Positions 9,618 to 18,871 of a stretch of DNA of 64,000 nt are shown in pieces. Location of the stretch: contig CAVOGJ010000014.1 in the NCBI GenBank assembly GCA_963695405.1, positions 434,001 through 498,000 of the forward strand, written 5' to 3'. Position 1 is the first letter of the stretch; each line of letters begins with the position of its first letter. The notes under the pieces are model-generated. The model had not been told where the DNA came from. It searched no databases and saw nothing but the letters and a program-made list of their open reading frames with translations. Source of the stretch: CAVOGJ01 sp963695405. GTDB lineage: Bacteria > Planctomycetota > Planctomycetia > Pirellulales > Pirellulaceae. Both the position numbers and the translations under genes were made by a program.

Positions 9618-10760
9618 TCAGTTGCCGGGCATGCATGCGGAAAGCGCTCCCAGCAGGGTGGTCACATTCCGGCGGGTGGCCGCATGCCCCATCAAGCCAA
9701 TCCGCCAGGCCTGGCCAGCGAATTCGCCCAGTCCACCCCCGATTTCAATATCAAATTCATCAAGCAAACGCCGCCGCACGACGGCTTCGTCGACGCCAGC
9801 GGGGACGCGAACGCAGTTTAGTGTGTGCAAAGAGTTTTCGGGAACGTACGTGAGGCCCAATTTCTCCAATCCCTCACGCAACACGAGATGCATGTCTCGA
9901 TGCCGCTCGATCCGCTGATCCAAGCCTTCTTCCAGGACAATCAGCAGGGACTCCCTGAGAGCATAAATCATATTGATGGGTGCCGTATGGTGGTAAGCCC
10001 GTCCTCCCTTGCCCGTGTAGTAATTCTTGAGCATCGAGACATCAAGGTACCAGCTCTGCACCTTCGTCTTTCGTTGATCCATAGCCCTCATGGCTCGCTC
10101 GGAGAAAGAGACGGGGGACAACCCGGGAGGGCAGGACAGGCATTTTTGCGTACCCGAATAAACCGCATCGATCTCCCACGCATCGACCTCCAGTCGATGC
10201 CCTCCCAAGGAGGTGACGGCATCGACGACGAACATCCTGCCGGCGGCGTGTACGAGTTGCGAAATCTCGGCCAAAGGCTGATGGGCCCCGGTGGATGTCT
10301 CGGCCTGCACGATGCCGAGCAGCTTGGCACGAGGGAATTCACGCAGGGCGGCATCGATCATGTCCGCTGGAAACGTCTGCCCCCAGGGAACTTCGATGGC
10401 GTGGGCGCGGGCCCCGCACCGTTCCATCACGTCCTTCATCCGCCCGCCAAAGACGCCATTGATACAGACAATGACTTCGTCTCCTGGCTCGACAAGATTC
10501 GTGGCAATCGTCTCCATGCCGGCCATACCAGTGGCCGAGACGGGAAAGGTGAGAGGATTGTCAGTTCGGTAGACCTGTCGCAGCAATTCACAAGTTTCGT
10601 CCATGATGCGAATGTACTGCGGATCGAGATGTCCCAGCGTGGGTGCGGCGAGGGCGCGCAGCACGCGCGTCGGCACGGTGCTTGGCCCCGGACCCATCAG
10701 GATCCGCTCCCGCGGGTTGAGGGGCTCGACGTTCACCAGGGTTTCGTTCGCCGCCATCAT
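9618..10760 (-). CDS. Class V aminotransferase (alanine-glyoxylate / serine-pyruvate type)
   Basis: A full-length 380-residue PLP-dependent enzyme of the serine-glyoxylate/alanine-glyoxylate aminotransferase family. Visible marks are MGPGPSTVPTRVLRAL at the N-terminus, the substrate loop LGHLDPQY near residue 43, the cofactor Asp in VVDAVTSLGG near residue 180, the Schiff-base Lys206 in SGTQKCLSCPPG, and GLMGHAATRRNV near the C-terminus. It transfers amino groups between alanine or serine and glyoxylate/pyruvate, a cytoplasmic step in glyoxylate detoxification and glycine/serine exchange. Its ATG overlaps the stop of the upstream CBS gene by four bases, indicating translational coupling. Confidence 0.9.
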   Translation of the reverse strand: MMAANETLVNVEPLNPRERILMGPGPSTVPTRVLRALAAPTLGHLDPQYIRIMDETCELLRQVYRTDNPLTFPVSATGMAGMETIATNLVEPGDEVIVCINGVFGGRMKDVMERCGARAHAIEVPWGQTFPADMIDAALREFPRAKLLGIVQAETSTGAHQPLAEISQLVHAAGRMFVVDAVTSLGGHRLEVDAWEIDAVYSGTQKCLSCPPGLSPVSFSERAMRAMDQRKTKVQSWYLDVSMLKNYYTGKGGRAYHHTAPINMIYALRESLLIVLEEGLDQRIERHRDMHLVLREGLEKLGLTYVPENSLHTLNCVRVPAGVDEAVVRRRLLDEFDIEIGGGLGEFAGQAWRIGLMGHAATRRNVTTLLGALSACMPGN

Positions 10761-11236
10761 CCGCCCTCGCGATCGGCGAACTCGGCCAAGATATCCATCG
10801 TAGAGATGATCCCGGCAATTTGTCCTTGATGATCGACCACTGGCAAGTGATGCACGCGATTGCGGACCATTTCATGGGCCGCTTTGGCAAGTGTCGACTC
10901 GAGGCTGACCGTGGCCACATCCTCGGTCATGTAAGTCCCTACCATCTCGTTTCCTACGGATTGGAGCAGCTTATCCACGAGCCAGCGTCGTGACGAGGGA
11001 TCAACCTCGTCGATTTGACGCAAATCGTCGTCGACGTCGCGAGTGAAATCGATCAAGTCGGTGGTCGAAAGAATGCCCACGCAATGTTTGCGCTTGTCCA
11101 CTACGGGCAGGGCAGAGACCCGATTCGACACGAGAAGTTCCAGGGCGTCATGGATCTTGTCGCTAACATCAAGAGTCACGACATCGCGGCTCATGATGTC
11201 TTTCACGCGACGCTGTTGCGTATTCTCCGCCATCAT
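10757..11236 (-). CDS. Two-CBS-domain protein
   Basis: A 159-residue protein made almost entirely of a CBS pair. The first CBS covers about residues 12-70 (VKDIMSRDVVTL ... VGILSTTDLIDF) and the second about 96-152 (VGTYMTEDVATV ... IAGIISTMDILAEF). Stand-alone CBS pairs bind adenosine nucleotides or S-adenosyl compounds and act as energy or ligand sensors. An AAGGAAGGAA ribosome binding site precedes the ATG at 11236. The four-base overlap with the aminotransferase suggests the two are made together, but a regulatory link is inference. Confidence 0.85.
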   Translation of the reverse strand: MMAENTQQRRVKDIMSRDVVTLDVSDKIHDALELLVSNRVSALPVVDKRKHCVGILSTTDLIDFTRDVDDDLRQIDEVDPSSRRWLVDKLLQSVGNEMVGTYMTEDVATVSLESTLAKAAHEMVRNRVHHLPVVDHQGQIAGIISTMDILAEFADREGG

Positions 11237-11621
11237 TTCCTTCCTTCATTTGCGAGGAGCATGGCTAGTTGAATGGGAGTCCTGCGATGTGCAGCGAGAA
11301 CGCTGCCCAAACTCGCGTGCCTGCTCTCTCTGTTCTTGGTCTCTCGATCCCCTAGCCTAACTCATCAGCGGATCGCTGTCATTCCACGCCCGCCCGCCAA
11401 AAAGGCTGGCCGGCAACCGTTGCGCGGGCCGCTCGCCGCGCCGCTTTCCCGCTGGCTCTCAGAAGGTCCATCCGAATCGCACGGCGCTGCGATTTTTTGC
11501 TGGCTGCCGACAGGACGGCGACTCCCGTCGTCCCGTCAGGCCCGTATACTGGAATCGGAACGGAGCACCCGGAAATCGTCAGAACAGCCAACCGCGAGCC
11601 GTTGTGAACAGGAAGCCTGCC
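11237..11621. other. Divergent intergenic region
   Basis: About 385 bp between two divergently transcribed genes, so promoters for both must lie here. I could not pick a clear -35/-10 pair. An AGGAAG ribosome binding site lies just upstream of the ATG at 11622. Open frames crossing the region look like random GC-rich frames. Confidence 0.4.
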
Positions 11622-12617
11622 ATGAGTGCCGATTTGACGACCAAGTATCTGGGACTCACGCTCCGCAATCCCCTCGTGGTTGCCGCCTGTCCGCTGACGC
11701 ACGCGCCGCACCAGATTGAACAACTGGTCAACGCTGGCGCTGCCGCAGTTGTCATGTATTCGCTCTTTGCGGAACAGATCGCGAGCCAGTCGTGGCAAGG
11801 ATTTCGCGAGGCGCCTGATGCCGGGGCTGACGCCCCCCTGCCCCAGGACTATACCGTCAGTATTGATACGTACCTACGGCAAATCGAACTTGCCAAGCAT
11901 GCGGTCGACGTCCCCATAATCGCGAGCTTAAACGGCAGTCAAGTAGGCGACTGGATTCGCTTTGCGTCGTTGATGGAACAATCCGGAGCCGATGCGCTAG
12001 AGCTGAATATCTATTTCGTGCCGGCCGACCCTGCCATTTCGGGTGCCAACGTCGAAGACAAGTATGTTGAATTGGTGTCGGCCGTAAGGGAATCGATTCG
12101 CATTCCCATGGCTGTCAAGTTGGGGCCCTTTTTTAGTTCGCTTCCTCACCTGGCTCGTCGCCTGGCCGATGCGGGCGCGGATGGCTTGGTCCTCTTCAAC
12201 CGCTTTCTTCAACCCGACGTGAACGTCGAAACATTTGAGGTGACGCCTCGCTTGGTGCTGAGCACTCGAGACGAGTTAAGGTTACCGCTTCGCTGGATTG
12301 CCATCCTCCGCGGCCAATTGTCACTGTCACTCGCGGCTTCTAGCGGAGTGCACACCGCGGAGGACGTCGTGAAGTTACTACTCGTCGGCGCGGACGTCGT
12401 GACCGTCGCATCCGCCTTGCTCAAGCACGGCGCCAAGCACCTGGAAACGCTACTGACGGGACTTGGTGACTATCTTGATACGAAGGGATTCGTGTCCCTG
12501 TCCGAGATGCGGGGAGTGGTGGCGCCGAAGTCCGTGGGTCAGTCCGCCGCCTTTGAACGGGCCAATTACATCAAGACGCTCCTCTCGTATGATGAGGAAA
12601 GTCGCGAGTCGTCGTGA
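11622..12617 (+). CDS. Dihydroorotate dehydrogenase-like flavoprotein
   Basis: 331 residues from the ATG at 11622, which follows AGGAAG; an in-frame GTG at 11604 would add six residues and lacks such a site. TIM-barrel flavoprotein of the dihydroorotate/dihydropyrimidine dehydrogenase superfamily: the start LTTKYLGLTLRNPLVVAACPLTH is the typical FMN-barrel first strand, followed by GADALELNIYF near residue 125, MAVKLGPF near residue 160, the barrel strand DGLVLFNRF near residue 185 and SGVHTAEDVVKLLLVGADVVTVAS near residue 240. It lacks Fe-S or NAD modules, so the electron partner is unknown. In planctomycetes such proteins are annotated as DHOD-like; whether it serves pyrimidine synthesis is uncertain. 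Confidence 0.85.
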   Translation: MSADLTTKYLGLTLRNPLVVAACPLTHAPHQIEQLVNAGAAAVVMYSLFAEQIASQSWQGFREAPDAGADAPLPQDYTVSIDTYLRQIELAKHAVDVPIIASLNGSQVGDWIRFASLMEQSGADALELNIYFVPADPAISGANVEDKYVELVSAVRESIRIPMAVKLGPFFSSLPHLARRLADAGADGLVLFNRFLQPDVNVETFEVTPRLVLSTRDELRLPLRWIAILRGQLSLSLAASSGVHTAEDVVKLLLVGADVVTVASALLKHGAKHLETLLTGLGDYLDTKGFVSLSEMRGVVAPKSVGQSAAFERANYIKTLLSYDEESRESS

Positions 12618-12772
12618 TGGGCCCGCGGCAACGACGAGGCCGTGTCGCCGTGCCGGTGGCGGTGATCTGCCTGCGGCGAGGGATCGTGGTTTTAGGCACC
12701 CCAACGGACTGGACTCGGTCTTCGTTTCTCCTCCAACCTGGCGGCGCTTGTCGAGATCTTAGAAACTGACCT

Positions 12773-14029
12773 ATGGATGTGATCATCATTGGCGGCGGCA
12801 TCGCCGGGCTTGTGTGCGCGAGACGACTGTGCGAAAGCGGCTTGCAATGTCGGTTGTTCGAGGCCAGTGACGAAATCGGCGGAAGGGTGAGAACCGATCA
12901 TGTCGATGGCTTTCTGCTCGATCGAGGATTCCAGGTTTTTCTCACGGCGTACCCTGAAGCGCAACGCCTGCTCGATATGCCGCGACTGGGGTTGCGGCGG
13001 TTCGAGCCGGGAGCGTTGATTCACTGGAACGGAAAATTCCACCGTCTCTCCGATCCTTGGCGTCGGCCACAACATTTGCTCGCTACCGCCCTTTCGCCCG
13101 TGGCCACGCTTGCTGATAAATTGCGAATCGCCCGTTTTCGCCGGCAGACGACAGATGCTCGTCTGAGCGATCTTTATCAACGCCCCGAGCAAACGACGAC
13201 GGCTCGCCTGCGCGAGTTTGGCTTTTCCGACGTGATCATCGAGCGATTCCTAAGACCCTTTCTGGGCGGCGTGTTTCTCGATCGCGAACTGCAAACTTCC
13301 AGCCGTATGTGCGAATTCGTGTTCCGCATGTTCTCGCTGGGCGACGCCACGCTACCGGAAAAAGGAATGGGCCAAATTTCCGTTCAGCTCGCCAGCCACT
13401 TGCCGGAGGGAGTGATTCAAACGAAAAGTCCAGTCGAGTCCCTCGAGGGACAGCAGGTCATGCTGGCCTCAGGGGAACGGCACACGGCGCGAGCCGTCGT
13501 TGTCGCCACGACCGAGCCGACAGCTCGCCGCCTGCTGGGCGAGCCAACGCCCGCCCCTGGCAAGAGTGTCCGTTGCCTCTATTTCGCGGCCCCAACTCCG
13601 CCCATTCGTGAGCCAATCCTGGTCCTCAATGGCGATGGGGTCGGCCCGGTCAATAATCTGTGCGTGCCGAGCCAGCTGTCGCGCAGCTACGCGCCTGACG
13701 GTCAGTCGCTCATCTCAGTAACCGTCCTGAAACAACATCCGGATCAGGCAGCACTCGCAGGGAGTGTTCGCGACCAGCTGCAAAATTGGTTCGGCGCGTC
13801 GGTCGCAGGGTGGAGACACTTGAAGACCTACGACATTCCCTATGCACTACCATCCCAACCTCCACCCGCGTTGGACCCTGTTGCCAAGCCGCCTGGGGCT
13901 CGGCAGGGAATATTCCTCTGCGGCGATTATTGTGACACCGCATCGATCAATGGGGCCATGGCATCCGGACTGCGCGCGGCGCAGGCGGTGATCTCCGTTC
14001 TGAACGGGAACGAGTCGCCTGGCACGTGA
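12773..14029 (+). CDS. FAD-dependent amine-oxidase/desaturase-like oxidoreductase
   Basis: A 418-residue flavoprotein of the phytoene-desaturase/amine-oxidase superfamily. The N-terminus carries the dinucleotide-binding motif VIIIGGGIAGL at residues 3-13, then the acidic strand end (LFEA) and GGRVRTD. The C-terminus has the second FAD motif, IFLCGDYCDTASINGAMASGLRAA. No signal peptide or membrane helix. It resembles NAD(P)/FAD-dependent oxidoreductases found beside isoprenoid genes, and the carotenoid island begins about 2 kb to the right, but the intervening genes are on the opposite strand, so a shared pathway is only a suggestion. Confidence 0.8.
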   Translation: MDVIIIGGGIAGLVCARRLCESGLQCRLFEASDEIGGRVRTDHVDGFLLDRGFQVFLTAYPEAQRLLDMPRLGLRRFEPGALIHWNGKFHRLSDPWRRPQHLLATALSPVATLADKLRIARFRRQTTDARLSDLYQRPEQTTTARLREFGFSDVIIERFLRPFLGGVFLDRELQTSSRMCEFVFRMFSLGDATLPEKGMGQISVQLASHLPEGVIQTKSPVESLEGQQVMLASGERHTARAVVVATTEPTARRLLGEPTPAPGKSVRCLYFAAPTPPIREPILVLNGDGVGPVNNLCVPSQLSRSYAPDGQSLISVTVLKQHPDQAALAGSVRDQLQNWFGASVAGWRHLKTYDIPYALPSQPPPALDPVAKPPGARQGIFLCGDYCDTASINGAMASGLRAAQAVISVLNGNESPGT

Positions 14030-14119
14030 TGGTTGTCGGACCAACGGAGACCGTTGGTTTGGCTGGAAAAGCCCAAGTTCGGCATGGCATCATCGCAGGC
14101 CTCCTGCCCGTCCAGCCGC

Positions 14120-15040
14120 TTAGGGCCGGCGCTTGCCGCCGTCAATTGGCTTCGACCCTCCATAGAACCACGTTTCCGCGACCGCGAAGACGGGTAACAG
14201 CATGAGCCCGCTGGCGAGGAGGAGCGGAATGGCCGAACCCCACCAGAGTTCAAAACGTGCGCGGCCCGTAAACGTCTGCAGCAGGCTGTAAAGCGTCAGC
14301 AAGAGGATCGCCAAGAGAACGGCCCAAACGGCTTGCCAGCGGCGCGTCTCCGACACGTGGGCCCTTCGTAGCACCCAGGCCAGGATGGGCAGTTGCTGGA
14401 TCGTGTGCAATGGCATGCCATGTGGAAATTTCATGACACCCGCGCGTCCAAAGAGTTCCGGTGGTTGACCTCTGGCAACGCGTGCGTTCCCGTAGGCCAC
14501 CAATATGAAACCGAACAGGCACGCCAATACGAGCAGCCCCATGCCGCCACGGATGGCGAGCGCCATGTCGCGGGTGGTCGGCAGCGGTTGCCAGCAACGC
14601 CAAGTGAGGTCCGCGATGAGCAACGTGACCAGAACGATCAAGCCTTCGATTCCCAACAACACCGTCTCGTCGAACGGCGTCGCGCGATTGAAGTGGGAGG
14701 CGACACCCCGCCAAGTCTGCCAGGTGATCAAACCAACTTCGATCAGCATGGCCCCGCCGAGGAGACCCATCTGGACCACGTCCGTTCGCCGACGTGGCAG
14801 CTTCCCCACGACCCAACCGAGCGAGATCAAGGTCGCGCCGGCGGACAGCCCAAATAGAATCGGCTTCCGCCAAGAGACCGCGCCGCTCCAGGAGGAACCG
14901 TCGGCAAGCCATACCAGACCGTGCAGGCAACCGCTCAGGACGAGGATCGCACCGGCGCAAAACAGTATCCATTGCTCTGGGCGGATCCGGCGATGGGGAG
15001 GCACGGATTCTTCGGTCACGGTTGTCTGTCCGCCGCTCAT
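14120..15040 (-). CDS. Multi-pass membrane protein, unknown family
   Basis: 306 residues from the ATG at 15040; a GTG at 15097 would add 19 polar residues. Eight hydrophobic segments are visible, at about residues 27-45, 57-77, 90-110, 125-145, 155-180, 210-225, 238-258 and 270-292. Conserved-looking polar features include SWRKPILFGLS between helices 1 and 2 and FPHGMPLHTIQQLP before helix 6. I do not recognise a characterised family; similar proteins occur as hypothetical membrane proteins in many bacteria. It stands convergent to the FAD oxidoreductase. Confidence 0.65.
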   Translation of the reverse strand: MSGGQTTVTEESVPPHRRIRPEQWILFCAGAILVLSGCLHGLVWLADGSSWSGAVSWRKPILFGLSAGATLISLGWVVGKLPRRRTDVVQMGLLGGAMLIEVGLITWQTWRGVASHFNRATPFDETVLLGIEGLIVLVTLLIADLTWRCWQPLPTTRDMALAIRGGMGLLVLACLFGFILVAYGNARVARGQPPELFGRAGVMKFPHGMPLHTIQQLPILAWVLRRAHVSETRRWQAVWAVLLAILLLTLYSLLQTFTGRARFELWWGSAIPLLLASGLMLLPVFAVAETWFYGGSKPIDGGKRRP

Positions 15041-15360
15041 GGGTGATATGGTCGGGGTGGTTCGTCCTTCCTCGCAACGGGTGGCCCCAACTCCCACGTC
15101 ATCAAGGCCGTGGTTGCAATCAGGGTAACTTGTCCGTGGCTCATGAGCGGAGGACGCCCTCCCTCCCGCCGGGGTGCACCGGAGCCGCCCTGCGGGTCGC
15201 CATTCTAGCAGACCGTCAACATGGACGGCACGCTGCTACCGGTTCCCCACGGCTGACTCGGCCGCAACGCGGAGTCATACGTCACCCCATGGGCAGTGGC
15301 CGCTCTTCCGTTTGAAGGCTGAGAGAGTCTTTGGGGACCAACACAGACTTCCGTCCTTCT

Positions 15361-15862
15361 TCAGAAACCAACGTTCTTGTCGGTTACACCGAAGATTGAC
15401 GCTGACAGTGTCAATCGCGAACGCTGGAAGAGCCATTGGACTCTGCTGCTGCCGTGGGGTTCGTCGCGAAACGCTGCGCACCACCCTGACGGGAGTGAGA
15501 CGTAGTAACAATATCCTTCTTCGTGGAGCACTGCCACTGAATCATCGGAACCACATAGCGCGAGAAGAGACGCAAGCGTCGTCTCGTTGGCAACCACATT
15601 TTCTGGTGTGCGAAAGTCCGTGTCGGATGTCTCGACGTAGATAATCGCATGAGTGCCCGGATCGACGCCGCAGGTGAAATCGATGCCGTTACGTCGAATT
15701 TTGGTTGATGGCGCAAACGTATTTGCGGAAATATGTAGCAAGATTGTCGGATCGGAGTCGGATAATTGCCCAAGTGTGGGCCCAGGGCGCGTGGCTCTCA
15801 AGACATCCAGCAATTGCGAAGAACAAGAAACCAATCGCGTAGCGGTTCACGACGTGATTCAT
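15361..15862 (-). CDS. Small predicted lipoprotein, one frameshift
   Basis: The ATG at 15862 begins MNHVVNRYAIGFLFFAIAGC, a textbook lipoprotein signal with lipobox IAGC at about residues 17-20. About 20 codons later the frame must change by one (near 15770-15800) to enter the 157-codon frame ending at 15361, whose body (IRRNGIDFTCGVDPGTHAIIYVE, GYCYYVSLPSGWCAAF) is protein-like, with paired cysteines. The signal peptide in one frame and a compact domain in the next argue for one gene with a single-base error. The family is not recognised; local GC is lower than in neighbouring genes. Expected in the periplasm, membrane-anchored. Confidence 0.5.
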
Positions 15863-16126
15863 CTGTTAGGTGCCCCCGAAGTGGTCTTGGTCCTTACGCT
15901 TGCCGCGCCATAACGATTGCGCTTTCGTTGGTAAGATTCGCAACTTGCGAAACTACCTAAAGCGATAAATTGAAGGCAAGCGTTATTTCGCCACCGTCCC
16001 ACACTCGCGTCTTACCACCTGTGCAGTTTATCCAGTCGATGCTAGCAGCGCCGTGCGACAAGGTGTCGCCCGCGACCCGAACAGGGAAACTGGCGGCCGT
16101 CCCGTAGCGACCTGCAGCAGATCGCC

Positions 16127-17165
16127 TTGAAGTTCATCTGGGAACCCGGTACCCTGCCCGGACCCGCGGTTTCCGCGGAAAGTGATCCCGCGCCGGCCCC
16201 GCGGGGATGCTACCTGCCGACGAGAGGAACCCAGGCCATTATCGAGTCTGAATTCGACACCGCTGCCCGCACCGAAACGGTGTTGCCGGAACTGCTCGCG
16301 CACGAGTAGGACCTTTGCCTTGGCAATTCCTTGCCTCCCGGAACCGGCTCGGCAAGAAGTGATGATTGCCTATTTGCTATTTCGCATCGCCGACACGTTG
16401 GAGGATGGTGAGGAGCTGGATCGCGATGAAAAGCTGGCGGCTCTCGAGCGATTAGCACAACTGTTGCGGGGCATTGCAGAGGTCTCTCCTGAAGATGGAA
16501 TTCCGTCCGCAATGCAGCTTGATTTGCCACGACCGCCTTCCCGGCACTCGGACTATATGGCGCTGGTGACCGAGTTGCCGCGGGTTCTGCAGGCCTTGAT
16601 TGAACTCCGACCAACCGTCCGCTCGGCCATTATCAGCAGCGTGCTGACGACACTTGACGGTATGGGGCGATTTATCGCGGCGGGTACGCCCGCAGGCAAG
16701 ATTGAGATCGCGTCGTTAATGGAGCTCCGCGAATACTGTTATTTTGTGGCTGGCGTCGTGGGCGAGATGCTGACCGAAGTTTTCATCCAAACCGAGGCAA
16801 GTCTCGAGTCCACCCGCGAAGAACTTATGCGGCATGCCCGCTGGTTTGGAGAGGGGCTGCAGCTCGTCAACATCTTGAAGGACGCGGATGATGACTGTCA
16901 AAGTGGGCGGCTATTCATACCTAGTGGTGTCTCTCGTAGTCAGCTATTCGACTTGGCCAGGCAGGACCTTCGGCACGCGGAAACCTACATCCGCTCATTG
17001 AAGCGGGCCGGCGCCGCTCGTGATTTCATTGTGTTTACGGAATTACCCCTGTTATTGGCCTGGCGAACGCTCGAATGCGTGGAAAAATTCGGGGCCGGCA
17101 GCAAGGTGCCTCGATCGGAGGTCATGATGATTGTGGCTGAAACCGTTGCCCAGCAGGCATCTTAA
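16127..17165 (+). CDS. Squalene/phytoene synthase, frameshift near N-terminus
   Basis: Head-to-head prenyl synthase joining two farnesyl (or geranylgeranyl) diphosphates, the entry step to the carotenoid island. The first substrate/Mg site is ADTLED, the second is NILKDADDD. SRTFALAI and YCYFVAGVVGEMLTEVF fit the squalene/phytoene synthase fold, and the latter looks closer to the eukaryote-like squalene synthases (YC.YVAG.VG). The N-terminal residues TETVLPELLA lie in the preceding frame; removing one C at about 16301 joins them to TSRTFALAI. The true start is not resolved: no good ATG exists, and 16127 (TTG) is only the first plausible start of the upstream frame. Product (C30 squalene versus C40 phytoene) is inferred from neighbours to be C30. 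Confidence 0.8.
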
Positions 17166-17287
17166 AACGGGTTCGACCGCAAAGGCCAAATCTTGCTCGA
17201 CTCGTTTTCGTTACATCTCCATCCACTCCCCAGGCGCAAGGCAGCGCGAGGGCATTCCAACAGCCGAGCAGGAGGCGAGGCAAAGCG

Positions 17288-18859
17288 ATGACGACGACTC
17301 AGCCGCAGATAACCATCATTGGGGCCGGTCCTGGTGGCCTCGCCAGTGCCATGTTACTGGCTCGCTCCGGGGCCCGCGTCAGAATCCTGGAGCGTCTACC
17401 CAGGGTGGGGGGCCGATGTTCCGCGATTGAAGCGGACGGTTTTCGTTTCGATGTTGGGCCTACCTTCTTCCTCTATCCCCGCGTGCTGCAGGAAATCTTT
17501 GCGGCTGTTGGCCGAGACCTGTTTGCCGAGGTCCCGATGACGCGGCTTGATCCGCAATATCGCATTCAATTCGGAGCGGGAGGCAAGATTGACGCGACTC
17601 CGGACCTAGAGCGGATGGAGCGTGAGTTGGCTGGCATTTGCCCACCGGATGCGGCTGCCTTCCGCCGCTTCATGGAGGACAACCGCGAGAAGCTGCAACG
17701 CTTTCGGCCGATTCTCGAATCGCCTTTTCGTGGCTACCTCGATTTGCTCCGACCATCGACGCTCCAAGCCGTCCCGTTACTCCGTCCCTGGCTGTCGGTG
17801 GGCTCGGAGTTACAGAGTTATTTCAGCGATCCGCGGTTAGTGATTGCCTTTTCCTTTCAAGCCAAATACTTGGGCATGTCACCATTCCGCTGCCCGAGCC
17901 TCTTCTCGATTCTTTCGTTTCTCGAGTATGAACATGGTGTTTTCCACCCCACGGGCGGTTGCAGCGCGGTAAGTGAGCGGATGGCGTCGATCGCTGAGGA
18001 AATGGGAGTCGAAATCCATTTGAACGAGCCGGTCGAGCAAATCCACTTCGTGGACAAGAAGGCGCGGGGTATCAAGACTTCTTTGGCCTCTTACGACACC
18101 GATGCGCTGGTGATTAACTCTGACTTCGCCAGGACGATGCAAAAGTTGGTGCCAAACCGTTTGCGACCCAAGTGGACGGACCAACGCATCAAGAAGAAGA
18201 AATTTTCTTGCTCTACGTTCATGCTCTACCTGGGAATCGAGGGGCGTTACGATCAGCTTCCGCATCATACGATTCACATTGCGGAAGACTACGCGCGAAA
18301 CTTGGCGGACATCGAAAGGCGACACACGTTGTCGCAAGACCCGTCCTTCTACGTTCAGAACGCCTGTATCACCGACCCCACGCTGGCGCCGGAGGGTATG
18401 AGCACGTTATACGTACTGGCTCCGGTGACCCACATGCATCCCAACGTGGATTGGGCGGTCCAGCGAAGTCGTTTTCGCGACCGTATTTTCCGTCAGTTGC
18501 AGAAAGTCGGCGTCCACGATCTTGCCCAGCGCATTCGATACGAGAAGGTCGTCACACCGGCGGATTGGGACGAAGGGCATCAGATTCATCTTGGAGCGAC
18601 GTTCAACCTGGCGCACAACTTGGGGCAAATGTTGCATCGGCGTCCGCAAAATCGCTTCCAACCTCTGCAAAACGTCTACCTCGTCGGAGGTGGAACGCAT
18701 CCCGGGAGCGGCTTACCGGTGATCTACGAATCGGCACGAATCACATCCAGATTAATTCAAGAGGATCTTGTCCTGCCCGCAACGGAACCCGTTACACTGC
18801 AGGAACCGATGGCGGCCAGGTCGGACGCGTTACGAAGTCGTCCCGATCGTGCCGCCTAG
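17288..18859 (+). CDS. CrtN/CrtP-type carotenoid desaturase (1)
   Basis: A 523-residue FAD oxidoreductase of the bacterial phytoene/diapophytoene desaturase family. The ATG at 17288 follows a GGAGGCGAGG box. The N-terminal Rossmann motif is IIGAGPGGLASA (residues 10-21), followed by GGRCSAIEADGFRFDVGPTF, the characteristic desaturase start; the C-terminus has YLVGGGTHPGSGLPVIYESA, the second FAD signature. CrtN introduces double bases-conjugation (dehydrogenation) into 4,4'-diapophytoene or squalene; CrtP paralogues oxidise the terminal methyl. I cannot assign which of the two paralogues in this cluster does which. It lies 12 bp before the aldehyde dehydrogenase. Confidence 0.9.
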   Translation: MTTTQPQITIIGAGPGGLASAMLLARSGARVRILERLPRVGGRCSAIEADGFRFDVGPTFFLYPRVLQEIFAAVGRDLFAEVPMTRLDPQYRIQFGAGGKIDATPDLERMERELAGICPPDAAAFRRFMEDNREKLQRFRPILESPFRGYLDLLRPSTLQAVPLLRPWLSVGSELQSYFSDPRLVIAFSFQAKYLGMSPFRCPSLFSILSFLEYEHGVFHPTGGCSAVSERMASIAEEMGVEIHLNEPVEQIHFVDKKARGIKTSLASYDTDALVINSDFARTMQKLVPNRLRPKWTDQRIKKKKFSCSTFMLYLGIEGRYDQLPHHTIHIAEDYARNLADIERRHTLSQDPSFYVQNACITDPTLAPEGMSTLYVLAPVTHMHPNVDWAVQRSRFRDRIFRQLQKVGVHDLAQRIRYEKVVTPADWDEGHQIHLGATFNLAHNLGQMLHRRPQNRFQPLQNVYLVGGGTHPGSGLPVIYESARITSRLIQEDLVLPATEPVTLQEPMAARSDALRSRPDRAA

Positions 18860-18871
18860 CGACGGTTTTCC

